The notes: generated from the sequence alone by a model not told the origin. 64,000 bases of DNA from Amycolatopsis sp. QT-25 (GCF_029369745.1 NZ_CP120210.1:3844001-3908000); one strand, 5' to 3'. Shown: positions 17,003 to 26,379, numbered from the stretch's first letter. Numbers and translations: made by a program.

Positions 17003-17890
17003 TTATGGCAAAACGCGGAGGGTGCCCGCGTCCGCGTCGAGGGTGGCCCGCGCACCGAGGGGGATGGTCGGTGACGCGGGAACGTGTCCGACGCCGAATT
17101 CCCACGCCACGGGCACCCCGAGCGGTCCGAGCCGGTCGAGCATGAGGCCACGGATGGCCTCGGGCTCACCGCAGGACCGCCACGAGCCCAGCACGAACCC
17201 GCGGACACCGTCGAGCCAGCCGGAACGCAGCAATTGCGTGAGCATCCGGTCGATCCGGTAGAGGCTCTCGGTGACGTCCTCCAGCACCACGAGCGCGTCG
17301 CGTGCCGAGCCTTGTTCCGGAGCGCCGAGGCTCGAGGTCAGCAGGGCGAGATTGCCACCGATGAGCGTGCCGGTCGCGGTGCCCGCCACGAGCGGCGAAG
17401 ACGTCGGCGACGCGATCGTCCGCACGGAGTCCGGCTCGAACAACGAAAGCCGCAGGTGTTCGGCGGCGACCGCGTCGAACAGGGTGGTCGCGGGCATGGG
17501 CGAGAACAGCGTCTCCAGGCCCAAGTGGACGTTCACGGCCAAGTGCAGTGCCGTCACGTCGCTCGATCCGGCGAACATCTTGGGTCCGGCCGCCCGCAGC
17601 GCCGCCCAGTCGACGAGGTCGAGCATCCGCTGTGCGCCGTAGCCGCCGCGGGCGGCGAGGACGCAGGTCACTCCGGGGTCCAGCCAGGCGCGGGTGAACT
17701 CGGTGGCCCGTGCCTCGTCGGAGGCCGACAGGTAGCCGGTGGACGCCGCGCGGACGCACTCGCCGACGTGGACTTCGACGCCCCAGCCGCGGAGGACCGG
17801 CAGCGCCTTGTCGACCAGGTCCGCCGGGACGGGGCCTGCGGGGGCGAACAGGGCGATCGTGTCACCCGGCCGCGTTTTCGCCGGCCTCAC
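17003..17890 (-). CDS. LD-carboxypeptidase (peptidase family S66)
   Basis: 295-residue cytoplasmic LD-carboxypeptidase (LdcA-like) that removes the terminal D-Ala from muropeptide tetrapeptides during wall recycling. The nucleophile region is F-A-G-S-S-D-V-T-A-L (second Ser). The catalytic Glu lies in V-V-L-E-D-V and the His in G-V-G-H-V-P. The fold-typical start R-P-G-D-T-I-A-L-F-A-P-A-G is present. GTG at 17890 overlaps the S9-peptidase stop by 4 bp (GTGA), so the two are coupled. Full length for the family. Confidence 0.87.
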   Translation of the reverse strand: MRPAKTRPGDTIALFAPAGPVPADLVDKALPVLRGWGVEVHVGECVRAASTGYLSASDEARATEFTRAWLDPGVTCVLAARGGYGAQRMLDLVDWAALRAAGPKMFAGSSDVTALHLAVNVHLGLETLFSPMPATTLFDAVAAEHLRLSLFEPDSVRTIASPTSSPLVAGTATGTLIGGNLALLTSSLGAPEQGSARDALVVLEDVTESLYRIDRMLTQLLRSGWLDGVRGFVLGSWRSCGEPEAIRGLMLDRLGPLGVPVAWEFGVGHVPASPTIPLGARATLDADAGTLRVLP

Positions 17891-19827
17891 CGGCTCAGCC
17901 GGAGTTTCGGTACGCCGGGCGTCTCGAAGCCGAAGACCTGCCCGTAGAACGACAGCTCCGCTTCGAGTGCGGCCACGATGGTCTCCGCCTTCCGGAAACC
18001 GTGTTGCTCGCCTTCGAACCTCAGGTAGGCGTGCTCGATGCCGCGCCCCGCCAGCCCGGCCACGAACCGGTCCGCCTGCTCCGGTGGGCAGATCTCGTCC
18101 TCCAGCCCCTGCAAGAACAACAACGGGCCGGCGAGGGTGTCCGCGTTGTTGATCGGCGACCGGTCCCGGTAGCGCTGTTCGCAGTCCGGCAGCGGCCCGA
18201 CCAGCCCGTCGAGGTAGCGCGACTCGAAGTCGTGCGTTTCGCCGCCGTCCCCGGTCCACTGGCCGAGGTCGAGGATCGGGTACATCACGGTGCCCGCGCG
18301 GTAGGTGGTCGTGGTGGTCAGCGAGGCGGCGGCGGTGTACCCGCCGGCGCTGCCGCCGCGGATCGCCAGCCTGTCGCCGTCGACGGTGCCTTCGGCGGCG
18401 AGGGCCTCGGCGACGGTGACACAGTCCGCGACGTCGACGACGCCCCACTGTTCCCGCAGCCGTTCGCGATAGGCGCGGCCGTATCCGGTCGACCCGCCGT
18501 AATTCACCGTGACCACGGCGATCCCGCGGCTGGTGAAGTACGCGATCTCGTAGTCGAGCACCGCGCTGTCCCGGCCGGTCGGGCCGCCGTGCGGGTACAC
18601 GAACAGCGGCGGGCGTTCGCCGTCCGGCGCGGCGAAGTCGGCGTTCGCGGGCAGGTAGACGAAAGCCGGGATCTGGTCGCCGTCGTCGTTCTTGAAGATC
18701 CGCTCCACCGGCGTCGGCAGGTAGGCGGGCGACGGTGGTTCGGGTGCCGGCGCGAGTTCGGTGACTGTCCCGCCGTCGAGATCGACCTTCACGACGGCGC
18801 CTTCGCGGGCCGGGCCCGCCGCGACGCCGACCACGTGGCCTTCGTGTACCGCGAAAGCGTTGGCGGACCACGCGGTGAGGTCGGCGGCGGCCGCCACCGG
18901 GGTCACTTGCCGCGTTGTCTCGTCGAGGATGGCGAGCTTGCCCGAGGCGATGACGGCGAACCGGCCGTCCCCGAGCGGCGCGAACCAGCGTGCGCCGAGT
19001 TTCCACTGCGCACCGCCGATCTCCTGCTCCGACGGTGCGAGGTTCGTGATGCCGCCGTCGAGTCCGACGCGGTGCAGATTCCACCAGCCGTCCGGGTCGA
19101 GCAACGCCAGCAGGCTGTCCGCCGTCTCCCATTCGACCTGGCAGACGGCGACGTCCGGCGCGCCGGCGAGTACGCGGTGGGGTCCGAAGGTCCCGTCCTC
19201 GCGGAGTTCGGCGACGCACAGTTCCGTGCCGTCCCAAGGCATCGCGGGATGGTTCCAGCCGATCCACGCCGCCCGCCCGCCGTCGGGTGAGAGGTGCGGC
19301 GCGGTGAGGAAGTGGTGGCCGGCCGTCAGCACCCGTTCAGGGCCGCCGTCGAGGGGGACGGCGATGAGGTCACGGGCGATGTCGACGCGCCGGGGGCCGG
19401 TGCTGCGTTCGCGCACCAGCCAGACTTCACCGGTCCGGCCGGGCCGGAGGTCGCTGTAGCGGATCTGGTGCGGGGTGGCCGGTTCCGGGGTGAGCGGGGT
19501 CGTCTCGCCGGTGGCCAGGTCGCGGCGGTAGACACGCTGATCGGCCCAGTGGGTGAAGACCAGGTCGTCGCCAAGGACGAGCCAGGGGCGGCCACCGTAT
19601 TCGTGGACCCGGTTCCGGACGTTCCAGGGAGGGGGAAGGACGTCTTTGACCGTGCCGTCGGCGCGGGACCGCACGAGGGTCACGCGGCCACCCTCACCGG
19701 TTCTCGCTTCGGCCCACCACACCTCGTTCCCCGCCGTTGCCAGCCATTGCGCGCTGCCTCCCGAGGCCGCGACATCGGCGGCCGACAGGGGAGACGTCCA
19801 GGTGCCGTAAGGGGCGATCTCAACCAC
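17887..19827 (-). CDS. S9-family peptidase (acylaminoacyl/dipeptidyl peptidase type)
   Basis: 646-residue prolyl-oligopeptidase-type enzyme. An N-terminal beta-propeller of about 370 residues is followed by an alpha/beta-hydrolase domain. The nucleophile Ser is in G-G-S-A-G-G-Y, the Asp region is in E-D-E-I-C-P-P-E-Q-A-D-R-F, and the His is in E-Q-H-G-F-R. The domain opens with F-V-Y-P-H-G-G-P-T. No signal peptide is seen, so it is probably cytosolic and trims short peptides. GTG at 19827 is chosen because the longer frame runs into the divergent DUF3090 gene. It is coupled to the LD-carboxypeptidase, which suggests peptide or wall-fragment turnover. Confidence 0.85.
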   Translation of the reverse strand: MVEIAPYGTWTSPLSAADVAASGGSAQWLATAGNEVWWAEARTGEGGRVTLVRSRADGTVKDVLPPPWNVRNRVHEYGGRPWLVLGDDLVFTHWADQRVYRRDLATGETTPLTPEPATPHQIRYSDLRPGRTGEVWLVRERSTGPRRVDIARDLIAVPLDGGPERVLTAGHHFLTAPHLSPDGGRAAWIGWNHPAMPWDGTELCVAELREDGTFGPHRVLAGAPDVAVCQVEWETADSLLALLDPDGWWNLHRVGLDGGITNLAPSEQEIGGAQWKLGARWFAPLGDGRFAVIASGKLAILDETTRQVTPVAAAADLTAWSANAFAVHEGHVVGVAAGPAREGAVVKVDLDGGTVTELAPAPEPPSPAYLPTPVERIFKNDDGDQIPAFVYLPANADFAAPDGERPPLFVYPHGGPTGRDSAVLDYEIAYFTSRGIAVVTVNYGGSTGYGRAYRERLREQWGVVDVADCVTVAEALAAEGTVDGDRLAIRGGSAGGYTAAASLTTTTTYRAGTVMYPILDLGQWTGDGGETHDFESRYLDGLVGPLPDCEQRYRDRSPINNADTLAGPLLFLQGLEDEICPPEQADRFVAGLAGRGIEHAYLRFEGEQHGFRKAETIVAALEAELSFYGQVFGFETPGVPKLRLSR

Positions 19828-19948
19828 AGGAGAAGAGTAGGTTCGCCCCCTTTGCCCATGACGGTCCGGGCGCGGCGGTTTCGCCCTGGGCTGAACCTTG
19901 GGGCGGCGGGTGCCGATCACGGGGTCGTGGCCTAGGGTCAAAGGTGCC

Positions 19949-20524
19949 ATGTCTCGCGTAATCCACGTCTTCCGCCAGCCCGACCGGTTCGTCGCCGGAA
20001 CCGTCGGTGAGCCCGGCGACCGCACCTTCTACCTCCAGGCGTCCGAGGACGTCCGCACGATCAGTGTGACGATCGAGAAACAGCAGGTCGTGGTCTTGGC
20101 CGAACGGCTCAGCTCGCTGCTGGAAGAGGTCGCCAGCCGGTTCGGCGCGGACGTACCGGCCGACGCGCCCGACGAGCTGCTCGACGTCGACCCCCTCACG
20201 GTTCCGGTCGAGGAGGAGTTCCGCGTCGGCACCATGGGGCTCGGCTGGGACGCGGACAGCAGCGCCGTCGTCATCGAGCTGCTCGCGATGACGGAGGGCG
20301 AGGTGGACGAAACGGTCGTTCTGGACGACACCGAAGAAGGCCCGGACGCCGTCCGTGTCTTCCTCAGCCCTGGCGCGGCGCGCGCTTTCGCGGAACGAGC
20401 CGACCGGGTGGTCAACGCCGGTCGCAAGCCGTGCCCGCTGTGCGCCGAGCCGCTCGACCCGGCGGGCCACATCTGCCCGCGGCAGAACGGGTACCGGCGC
20501 GACGTCGACGTTCTCGAGGACTGA
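19949..20524 (+). CDS. DUF3090 family protein
   Basis: 191-residue conserved actinobacterial protein, unknown function. The start M-S-R-V-I-H-V-F-R-Q-P-D-R-F-V-A-G-T-V-G is characteristic. Near the end there is a zinc-ribbon-like C-P-L-C-A-E-P-L-D-P-A-G-H-I-C-P-R-Q-N-G-Y. In other actinomycetes it travels with the SCO1664-type kinase-like gene, as here, and the two are often near mshC (mycothiol synthesis), which is not in this window. First gene of a four- or five-gene operon, divergent from the S9 peptidase. Confidence 0.87.
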   Translation: MSRVIHVFRQPDRFVAGTVGEPGDRTFYLQASEDVRTISVTIEKQQVVVLAERLSSLLEEVASRFGADVPADAPDELLDVDPLTVPVEEEFRVGTMGLGWDADSSAVVIELLAMTEGEVDETVVLDDTEEGPDAVRVFLSPGAARAFAERADRVVNAGRKPCPLCAEPLDPAGHICPRQNGYRRDVDVLED

Positions 20525-20529
20525 ACGGG

Positions 20530-21312
20530 GTGACGGAGACTTCGCGGGAGCTGGTGACGCGCGGCAAGATCGACGTCGAAGGCAGGCTTGTCGACGCTTC
20601 CAACGTCACGCTCTTCTGCACGATCGAACTCGACGGCGTCTCCGGCAACGTCGTGTACAAGCCGGTGTCCGGTGAGCGGCCGTTGTGGGACTTCCCGGAC
20701 GGGACGCTCGCCGGCCGCGAGGTCGCGACGGCCATGGTCGCCGAAGCTTCCGGGCTCGGCGCGATCCCGCCCACGGTGTTGCGCGACGGCCCGTTCGGGC
20801 CCGGCATGGTGCAGCTGTGGATCGAGACCACCGAGGAGGAACTGGTCGACGTCCGGTCACCAGGTGATCTGCCGGAGGACTGGCGCGTCGTCCTGCACGC
20901 GCACGACCGCGACGGTGAACCGGCGGTGCTCGCGCACGCGAATCGGCAGGGGATGCGGGAACTCGCCTTGCTCGACATCGTGGTCAACAACACCGACCGC
21001 AAGGGCGGCCACGTGCTCGCCGGTGCCGACGGCCGGGTCTACGGCGTCGACCATGGCATCTGCCTGCACACCGACCCGAAGCTGCGGACGGTGCTCTGGG
21101 GCTGGATCGGTGAGCGGCTGACCGAGGCCGAGGCCGGCAAGCTGCGTGGCCTGCGCGAGCGGCTGGACGGCGAACTCGGCGACGCGCTCGGCGAGCATCT
21201 CACCGGCTTCGAGATCCGAGCGCTGGCCGAGCGCACCGAACTGCTGCTGGCCGAGGGTGTCTTCCCGGAGCCCGGCGACGACTGGCGGGCTGTCCCGTGG
21301 CCGTTGTTCTGA
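20530..21312 (+). CDS. SCO1664-family protein (PI3/PI4-kinase-like fold)
   Basis: 260-residue member of the SCO1664 family, whose fold resembles PI3/4-kinases. There is a V-V-Y-K-P segment with a probable ATP-anchoring Lys, and a catalytic-loop-like stretch L-A-L-L-D-I-V-V-N-N-T-D-R-K-G-G-H. The metal-binding region is G-V-D-H-G-I-C. The biochemical role is unknown. GTG at 20530 lies 6 bp after the DUF3090 stop, and the 3' end overlaps the next gene by 16 bp, so it is part of one operon. Confidence 0.85.
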   Translation: MTETSRELVTRGKIDVEGRLVDASNVTLFCTIELDGVSGNVVYKPVSGERPLWDFPDGTLAGREVATAMVAEASGLGAIPPTVLRDGPFGPGMVQLWIETTEEELVDVRSPGDLPEDWRVVLHAHDRDGEPAVLAHANRQGMRELALLDIVVNNTDRKGGHVLAGADGRVYGVDHGICLHTDPKLRTVLWGWIGERLTEAEAGKLRGLRERLDGELGDALGEHLTGFEIRALAERTELLLAEGVFPEPGDDWRAVPWPLF

Positions 21313-22190
21313 TCGACGACGAGGCGCGAGCGCGCCTGGTCGCGCGGTTCGGCGAAGACGTCACGGCGTGGTGCGACGCACTGCCCGCGCTCGTGACCCG
21401 GCTGGCGGCGCGGTGGGGGCTCACCGTCGTCGACGCGAAACCCGGCAACACCGGCCGGACCCTGATCTGTGCCGGGGACGACGGCGCCAAGAAGGTCCTC
21501 AAACTGACGCCGGATCACGCGATCGCCGAGTCCGAGGCCGCCGCGCTGCGGGCGTGGGACGGCTGCTCGCGGGTCGTGCAGGTCCTCGCCACCGCACTCG
21601 CCGACGGCGCGATCCTGCTGGAAGGCATCGATCCCGGCACACAACTGGGGGAAGCCGGGGCGAACCTTCCCTGGGCCGAGGTCGGCGATCTGCTGGCCCA
21701 GATCCACGTGGTGAGGCCACCATCGGGTTTTTCGCCGTTGGAGGATCGTGTCGCTTTCATGTACCGGCTGGCCGAGCGCAGGCTGCGCGGTTCGGTGGCC
21801 GAGGCCACGCTTTCGCTGGAGACCCTCGATCGCGCCCGGCTACGGGCACTGGCACTCGCGACCGGCGGGGGAGCGAGGTCGATCGTGCACGGCGACCTGC
21901 ATCCGGGCAATGTCCTCGACGGCGGGCCCGGCCGGGGAGCGGTCGCGATCGATCCGCGCCCGAGCGTCGGTGATCCGGCCTTCGATCTCGTCGACTGGGT
22001 CACGTTGCCGATGAGGGAAGGCGGCACGCTCGAAGACGGTTTCGACGCGATCGCGCCGCATCTGCCGGGCTTCGACGCCGAGCGTGTCCGCGCGTGGTGT
22101 GTCGCGCTCTCGCCGCTGGTCGTGATGCGTCCGCTCGACCGAGGTGAGCGGACCCCGTTCGTCGAAGCGATGCTCCAAATGACCGCCTGA
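21297..22190 (+). CDS. Aminoglycoside phosphotransferase-family kinase
   Basis: 297-residue APH-fold protein resembling streptomycin 6-phosphotransferases. The Lys motif is in K-K-V-L-K-L. The catalytic loop is I-V-H-G-D-L-H-P-G-N and the metal-binding Asp is in V-A-I-D-P-R-P. Resistance activity cannot be inferred, because many such genes in actinomycetes act on metabolites. GTG at 21297 overlaps the preceding gene by 16 bp in another frame. It separates the DUF3090/SCO1664 pair from DUF3097, an insertion relative to the usual order in relatives (from general knowledge). Confidence 0.8.
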   Translation: MAVVLIDDEARARLVARFGEDVTAWCDALPALVTRLAARWGLTVVDAKPGNTGRTLICAGDDGAKKVLKLTPDHAIAESEAAALRAWDGCSRVVQVLATALADGAILLEGIDPGTQLGEAGANLPWAEVGDLLAQIHVVRPPSGFSPLEDRVAFMYRLAERRLRGSVAEATLSLETLDRARLRALALATGGGARSIVHGDLHPGNVLDGGPGRGAVAIDPRPSVGDPAFDLVDWVTLPMREGGTLEDGFDAIAPHLPGFDAERVRAWCVALSPLVVMRPLDRGERTPFVEAMLQMTA

Positions 22191-22240
22191 CCGGCGTGGC
22201 GGGGAGACGCCGACTCCGTGCCCCGATAGCGTCGAACGCC

Positions 22241-23056
22241 GTGCGCTCCCATTCGTACGACGACGTGTTGTCCGGTCCGCGCAAGCGGAAGATCCCCGAG
22301 GTGCCCGCCGAGCCCGGGCTCGTGGTCGAGGACCCGGCCAGCGGCTATTGCGGTGCCGTGGTGAAGATCGAGTACGGCAACGTCGTCCTCGAAGACCGGC
22401 ACGGCAAGCACCGCGTGTTCCCGTTGAATCCCGCGGGTTTCCTGCTCGAAGGCAAACCGGTCACGCTGGTGCCCGCGAAGGCGGCCCCGAAGACCCCGGT
22501 CAGGCGGATCTCCGCGTCCGGTTCGGTCCAGGTCCAAGGGCTCAAGGCCAGGGTCGCGCGCGATTCGCGGATCTGGGTGGAGGGCAAGCACGACGCCGAA
22601 CTCGTCGAACGGGTGTGGGGACACGACCTGCGCGTCGAAGGGGTGGTGGTGGAACCACTCGATGGTGTGGACGTGCTCGCCGAGCGCATCGACGAATTCG
22701 GCACCGGAACCGGCCGTCGCCTCGGTGTGCTGGTGGACCATCTGGTCGTGGGCAGCAAGGAATCCCGGATCGTCGACGGAATCCGCGACGAGAACGTGCT
22801 GATCACCGGGCATCCGTACATCGACATCTGGGAGGCTGTGAAACCCTCCGTCGTCGGCATCCGCGGCTGGCCGAAGATCCCGCGTGGCACGGAGTGGAAA
22901 CAGGGAGTCTGCGACGCGCTCGGCTGGGGCGAGCCGTGGGAAGGCTGGCAGCGCGTCCTGGCGGCGGTCGGCAGCTACCGGGATCTGGAAACGCCGCTGA
23001 TCGGAGCGGTGGAGCGGCTCATCGACTTCGTCTCCGACCCGGGTGAGGAATCCTGA
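22241..23056 (+). CDS. DUF3097 family protein
   Basis: 271-residue conserved actinobacterial protein, unknown function. It has an N-terminal small beta domain (residues 20-80) and then a toprim-like stretch: R-I-W-V-E-G-K-H-D-A-E-L-V-E-R-V-W-G. This is followed by V-L-V-D-H-L-V-V-G-S-K-E and I-T-G-H-P-Y-I-D-I-W. The conserved acidic residues in W-V-E-G-K-H-D and V-D-H could coordinate Mg2+ as in OLD/toprim nucleases, which is inference. GTG at 22241 is the first in-frame start after the kinase gene. Confidence 0.85.
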   Translation: MRSHSYDDVLSGPRKRKIPEVPAEPGLVVEDPASGYCGAVVKIEYGNVVLEDRHGKHRVFPLNPAGFLLEGKPVTLVPAKAAPKTPVRRISASGSVQVQGLKARVARDSRIWVEGKHDAELVERVWGHDLRVEGVVVEPLDGVDVLAERIDEFGTGTGRRLGVLVDHLVVGSKESRIVDGIRDENVLITGHPYIDIWEAVKPSVVGIRGWPKIPRGTEWKQGVCDALGWGEPWEGWQRVLAAVGSYRDLETPLIGAVERLIDFVSDPGEES

Positions 23057-23151
23057 ATGCCCGGTTTGCGCGGGGTCACTCAAGGTCACGCGTCGGTCAC
23101 GTCGGTTTCGCTTCTTCGGTATGAAACGGCGCGATCTGGGAGCATGAACGC

Positions 23152-23583
23152 ATGACAGGCGCGCTCATCTGGCTGATCGCCGGGATCCTCTTGATCATCG
23201 CCGAGCTGCTCTCGGGTGACCTGTTCCTGCTCATGCTGGGCGCGGGAGCCCTGTTCGGGGCCGGCTCCGCCGCGCTGACCGGGAACCCGTTCATCGACGT
23301 CGCGGTGTTCGCCGTCACCTCGGTCGGGATGCTCGCCCTCGTCCGGCCCGCCCTCAAACGCCGGTTCCTCGCGGGACCGGACATCAAGACCAACACCGAC
23401 GCGCTGATCGGCGCGCGAGCGGTAGTAGTGTCCACAGTGGACGTCGAAGCCGGGCAGGTGAAGCTGGCGGGTGACGTCTGGTCGGCCAGGGCCATGACCG
23501 AAGGGGAACCGATCGCCCCGGGGACATCGGTGACGGTCGTCGAGATCTCGGGTGCCACGGCGGTCGTCTCCGCCGAGCTGTGA
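23152..23583 (+). CDS. NfeD-family membrane protein
   Basis: 143-residue protein. Three N-terminal hydrophobic segments (residues 3-70) are followed by an OB-fold domain beginning near residue 80 (L-I-G-A-R-A-V-V-V-S) and ending in V-T-V-V-E-I-S-G-A-T-A-V-V. NfeD proteins pair with SPFH proteins, and an SPFH gene follows 45 bp downstream. The two probably form a membrane microdomain or quality-control unit. ATG at 23152. Confidence 0.85.
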   Translation: MTGALIWLIAGILLIIAELLSGDLFLLMLGAGALFGAGSAALTGNPFIDVAVFAVTSVGMLALVRPALKRRFLAGPDIKTNTDALIGARAVVVSTVDVEAGQVKLAGDVWSARAMTEGEPIAPGTSVTVVEISGATAVVSAEL

Positions 23584-23628
23584 GCCGGACGGCCGAACTG
23601 CAAGGGTTTCTACGTAAGGGGAAGGTAG

Positions 23629-24993
23629 TTGTCAGAAACAGTGGTGTTCATCGTCGTCGGATTGCTCGCGTTGTTCGTGATCGTCGTCGTGGTCAAGGCG
23701 ATCATGGTGGTGCCGCAGGCGCAGTCCGCCGTGATCGAACGGCTGGGCCGGTTCCGGACGGTGGCTTCTCCCGGCCTGACGTTTCTGGTGCCCTTCCTGG
23801 ACAAGGTGCGGGCACGGATCGACCTGCGCGAGCAGGTCGTCTCGTTCCCGCCCCAGCCCGTGATCACCGAGGACAACCTGACCGTGTCGATCGACACGGT
23901 CGTGTACTTCCAGGTGACCGACTCGCGTGCCGCGGTCTACGAGATCTCGAACTACATCGTCGGTGTCGAGCAGCTGACCACCACGACGCTGCGTAACGTC
24001 GTCGGTGGCATGAGCCTCGAGCAGACGCTGACCTCGCGCGACTCGATCAACAGCCAGCTGCGCGGGGTGCTCGACGAAGCCACCGGCCGCTGGGGTATCC
24101 GCGTCGCCCGCGTCGAGCTGAAGGCGATCGACCCGCCGCCCTCCATCCAGGATTCGATGGAGAAGCAGATGCGTGCCGACCGTGAGAAGCGCGCGATGAT
24201 CCTGACCGCCGAAGGTCAGCGTGAATCGGCGATCAAGACCGCGGAAGGTCAGAAGCAGAGCCAGATCCTCGCCGCCGAAGGTGCCAAGCAGGCCGCGATC
24301 CTGAGCGCGGAAGCGGAGCGGCAGTCGCGGATCCTGCGGGCGCAGGGTGAACGTGCCGCCCGGTACCTGCAGGCGCAGGGTCAGGCGAAGGCCATCGAGA
24401 AGGTCTTCGCGGCGATCAAGGCCGGACGTCCCACGCCCGAGGTCCTGGCGTACCAGTACCTGCAAACCCTGCCGCAGCTGGCGCAGGGCGACGCGAACAA
24501 GGTCTGGATGATCCCGAGCGACTACGGCAAGGCCCTGGAAGGCTTCGCCCGGGCGCTCGGTGCCCCCGGCGACGACGGCGTGTTCCGCTACGAGCCGCCG
24601 AAGGAAGACCCTGTCGAGAAGCCGGACCTCGAGGACGAAGAGGTCCAGGGCTGGTTCGACACCTCCAGCGACCCGAAGGTCGCCGAAGCCGTCGCGGCGG
24701 CGGAAGCCGTGGCACGCAAGGAAGTTCCGGCGCTGGGCGTCGCGACGCCGAGGCAGGAGCCGCCCGCTCCGCGTCAGGTGCCCAAGGCCGCGCCCGCTCC
24801 CGAGCCGGAGGCCGCTCCGGAGCCGCCGCAGCAGCAGATTCCGCCGCCCTCGCGGTTGCCGCAGCCGCAGTCGCCCGCCGGCCCGCAGGGTGGCCCGTAC
24901 CAGGTGCCGCCGTCGCAGGGGTCGGGCGGCGGGCCGTTCCCGCAGCAGGGCCCGTTCGGTGGGCCGCAAGGTGGTCCGCCGCCGCAGCGCTGA
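23629..24993 (+). CDS. SPFH/band-7 membrane protein (paraslipin-like)
   Basis: 454-residue stomatin/prohibitin-type protein. One N-terminal membrane anchor (IVVGLLALFVIVVVVKAI) is followed by the SPFH domain to about residue 190 (Q-S-A-V-I-E-R-L-G-R-F) and a long Ala/Glu/Gln coiled-coil repeat. The last 90 residues are Pro/Gln/Gly-rich and probably disordered. TTG at 23629 is chosen because AGGGGAAGG lies just upstream and the anchor begins immediately. It forms an operon with NfeD and ends at a classical terminator. It scaffolds membrane domains or regulates membrane proteases in other bacteria. Confidence 0.87.
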   Translation: MSETVVFIVVGLLALFVIVVVVKAIMVVPQAQSAVIERLGRFRTVASPGLTFLVPFLDKVRARIDLREQVVSFPPQPVITEDNLTVSIDTVVYFQVTDSRAAVYEISNYIVGVEQLTTTTLRNVVGGMSLEQTLTSRDSINSQLRGVLDEATGRWGIRVARVELKAIDPPPSIQDSMEKQMRADREKRAMILTAEGQRESAIKTAEGQKQSQILAAEGAKQAAILSAEAERQSRILRAQGERAARYLQAQGQAKAIEKVFAAIKAGRPTPEVLAYQYLQTLPQLAQGDANKVWMIPSDYGKALEGFARALGAPGDDGVFRYEPPKEDPVEKPDLEDEEVQGWFDTSSDPKVAEAVAAAEAVARKEVPALGVATPRQEPPAPRQVPKAAPAPEPEAAPEPPQQQIPPPSRLPQPQSPAGPQGGPYQVPPSQGSGGGPFPQQGPFGGPQGGPPPQR

Positions 24994-25005
24994 GTCAGGT
25001 GAGGA

Positions 25006-25036
25006 AGAGGGCCGTCCCGCTTGGGGGCGGCCCTCT
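25006..25036 (+). terminator. Rho-independent terminator
   Basis: AGAGGGCCG (25006-25014) pairs with CGGCCCTCT (25028-25036) across a 13-nt loop, followed directly by TTCGTTTGCTTT. This is the clearest intrinsic terminator in the window and closes the nfeD/SPFH operon. Confidence 0.85.
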
Positions 25037-25057
25037 TTCGTTTGCTTTAGGGCCGCT

Positions 25058-25069
25058 AGTCCGTGAAGG
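25058..25069. repeat. Left half of a split dispersed hairpin
   Basis: AGTCCGTGAAGG at 25058-25069 is identical to 4323-4334, the left flank and arm start of the intact hairpin. Its partner half is at 28666-28680, on the far side of the accessory module. From 25070 to 25233 I see no gene, only sequence running into the 3' end of the regulator. Confidence 0.45.
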
Positions 25070-25233
25070 AGTCTTCGGCGGTACGCAGGGAGTACACGAC
25101 AGCGGAGAACACAATGGTCGGCACCGGGAACGGGCCTTCCGCGGACAGGTCATGCACGCACGTCGCAACATGAGCTGTCGTCGGCAGGTTTGCGACGGCG
25201 GCCGGCCCGCGCTATGGTGTCCACCGATTTTTC

Positions 25234-26352
25234 TTAATTGATAAGCTGCTCAATTTCTTCGACGCGGCATGTCAGGCGGGTGGAATTGATTCCAGTTGAA
25301 GTGATCCGGGCGTCCTCGATGACGTCGCGTGCGGCATCTAGCTCGCCCGCGCGAGCGTAGGATTCGGCTAGCCAGGTTTGATACAGGGCGATTTCACGCA
25401 CGTGACTGGCTTCGTATCCGTTAATAGCCTTAATGAGAAGCGGAGCGGCCTCCGCAGGCTGCCCGATCTCGATGTAACAGCGACCGGCCATGACGTCGAT
25501 TTCGTCACGGTTCAGCCAGTAGACCCATTCCGGCTCTTTGATTCCAGCGGAGCGCGCTTCGTAGGCGTCGTCTACGGCATTCAATGCTCTACGTGCGGCC
25601 TCGGTGTCCCTGGACTTGGCAGCAGCCCAGGCCACGCGCTCTAGCAGCAATGCCTTGGCAACGGGTGTCGCGCGCTCGGCGCCCTTGACGGCAGTCTTCG
25701 CTAACAGGGCCGCATCGACAGGGTTTCCCACGTTCGTCATCTGGTATGCGAGCGAGGAAAGCAGTTGCCCGGCAAGCGTCTGGTCGCCCGCGTCCCGTGC
25801 GGCGGAGACTCCGTCCAGGTACACCCGCTGCGCTTCCTGGTAGTGCCCTGCGTCGCTAGCGACCCAGCCGACGAGCTGAGAGAGTTCGCCAAGCGCGACG
25901 AGAAGCCGCTTGCCGATGTTCTCGGTATAGCTCCCGATTTCCACGATTTCCATCGTGTCTGCCAGCTCCCGGTGAACGATCGGCATGAGGTCCCCGCCGC
26001 CGATCGTGTCGTCCAGGTAGCGGAGATCGATAACCCGCCGTTCGATCTCGGAAGTCAGGCTTTCCCCGACCCGCCGTCCAGAGGTTCGGTGCACAGCGAC
26101 AGGCGTGGCCGCCACGAGCCACTCGTGTGCCATCCGAAGAGGGTCCTGTTTCGGGCCGTAGAGAGCCTCCGCCGAGACGTTGAGCGCGCGTGAATATGCC
26201 GTCACATGCTCCGGTCTCACGGTCCGTTTGCCGTTCTCCAGGAGGCTCAAGTAGGGCTTGGTGTAGTTGGTCTTGGCGGCCATCGCGGACAGGCTGAGGT
26301 CGGCGGCCTCGCGTGCCGCCCGCAACCGCTGCCCTAGCTCAGCCATGCCCAT
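25234..26352 (-). CDS. XRE-family regulator with TPR-like sensor domain
   Basis: 372-residue regulator. An N-terminal helix-turn-helix at residues 5-65 (L-G-Q-R-L-R-A-A-R-E-A-A-D-L-S, then L-S-L-L-E-N-G-K-R-T-V-R-P) is followed by about 290 residues of paired helices of TPR type. This layout recalls RRNPP-like peptide-responsive regulators and the large actinomycete XRE-TPR group. ATG at 26352 or 26346 is chosen because upstream sequence holds the operator-like repeats. G+C content is visibly below that of the neighbours. It is divergent from the small-ORF/kinase genes and presumably controls them, which is inference. Confidence 0.8.
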   Translation of the reverse strand: MGMAELGQRLRAAREAADLSLSAMAAKTNYTKPYLSLLENGKRTVRPEHVTAYSRALNVSAEALYGPKQDPLRMAHEWLVAATPVAVHRTSGRRVGESLTSEIERRVIDLRYLDDTIGGGDLMPIVHRELADTMEIVEIGSYTENIGKRLLVALGELSQLVGWVASDAGHYQEAQRVYLDGVSAARDAGDQTLAGQLLSSLAYQMTNVGNPVDAALLAKTAVKGAERATPVAKALLLERVAWAAAKSRDTEAARRALNAVDDAYEARSAGIKEPEWVYWLNRDEIDVMAGRCYIEIGQPAEAAPLLIKAINGYEASHVREIALYQTWLAESYARAGELDAARDVIEDARITSTGINSTRLTCRVEEIEQLIN

Positions 26353-26362
26353 CCACCACGTC

Positions 26363-26379
26363 TGTAAACCCTTGTAAAC
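26363..26379. promoter_or_regulatory. Direct-repeat operator of the XRE module
   Basis: TGTAAAC occurs at 26363-26369 and again at 26373-26379, exactly 10 bp apart (one helical turn), just upstream of the XRE start. A weaker dyad ACCTG-n7-CAGGT lies at 26419-26435 on the side of the small ORFs. Same-face repeats suit binding of the divergent regulator. Confidence 0.45.
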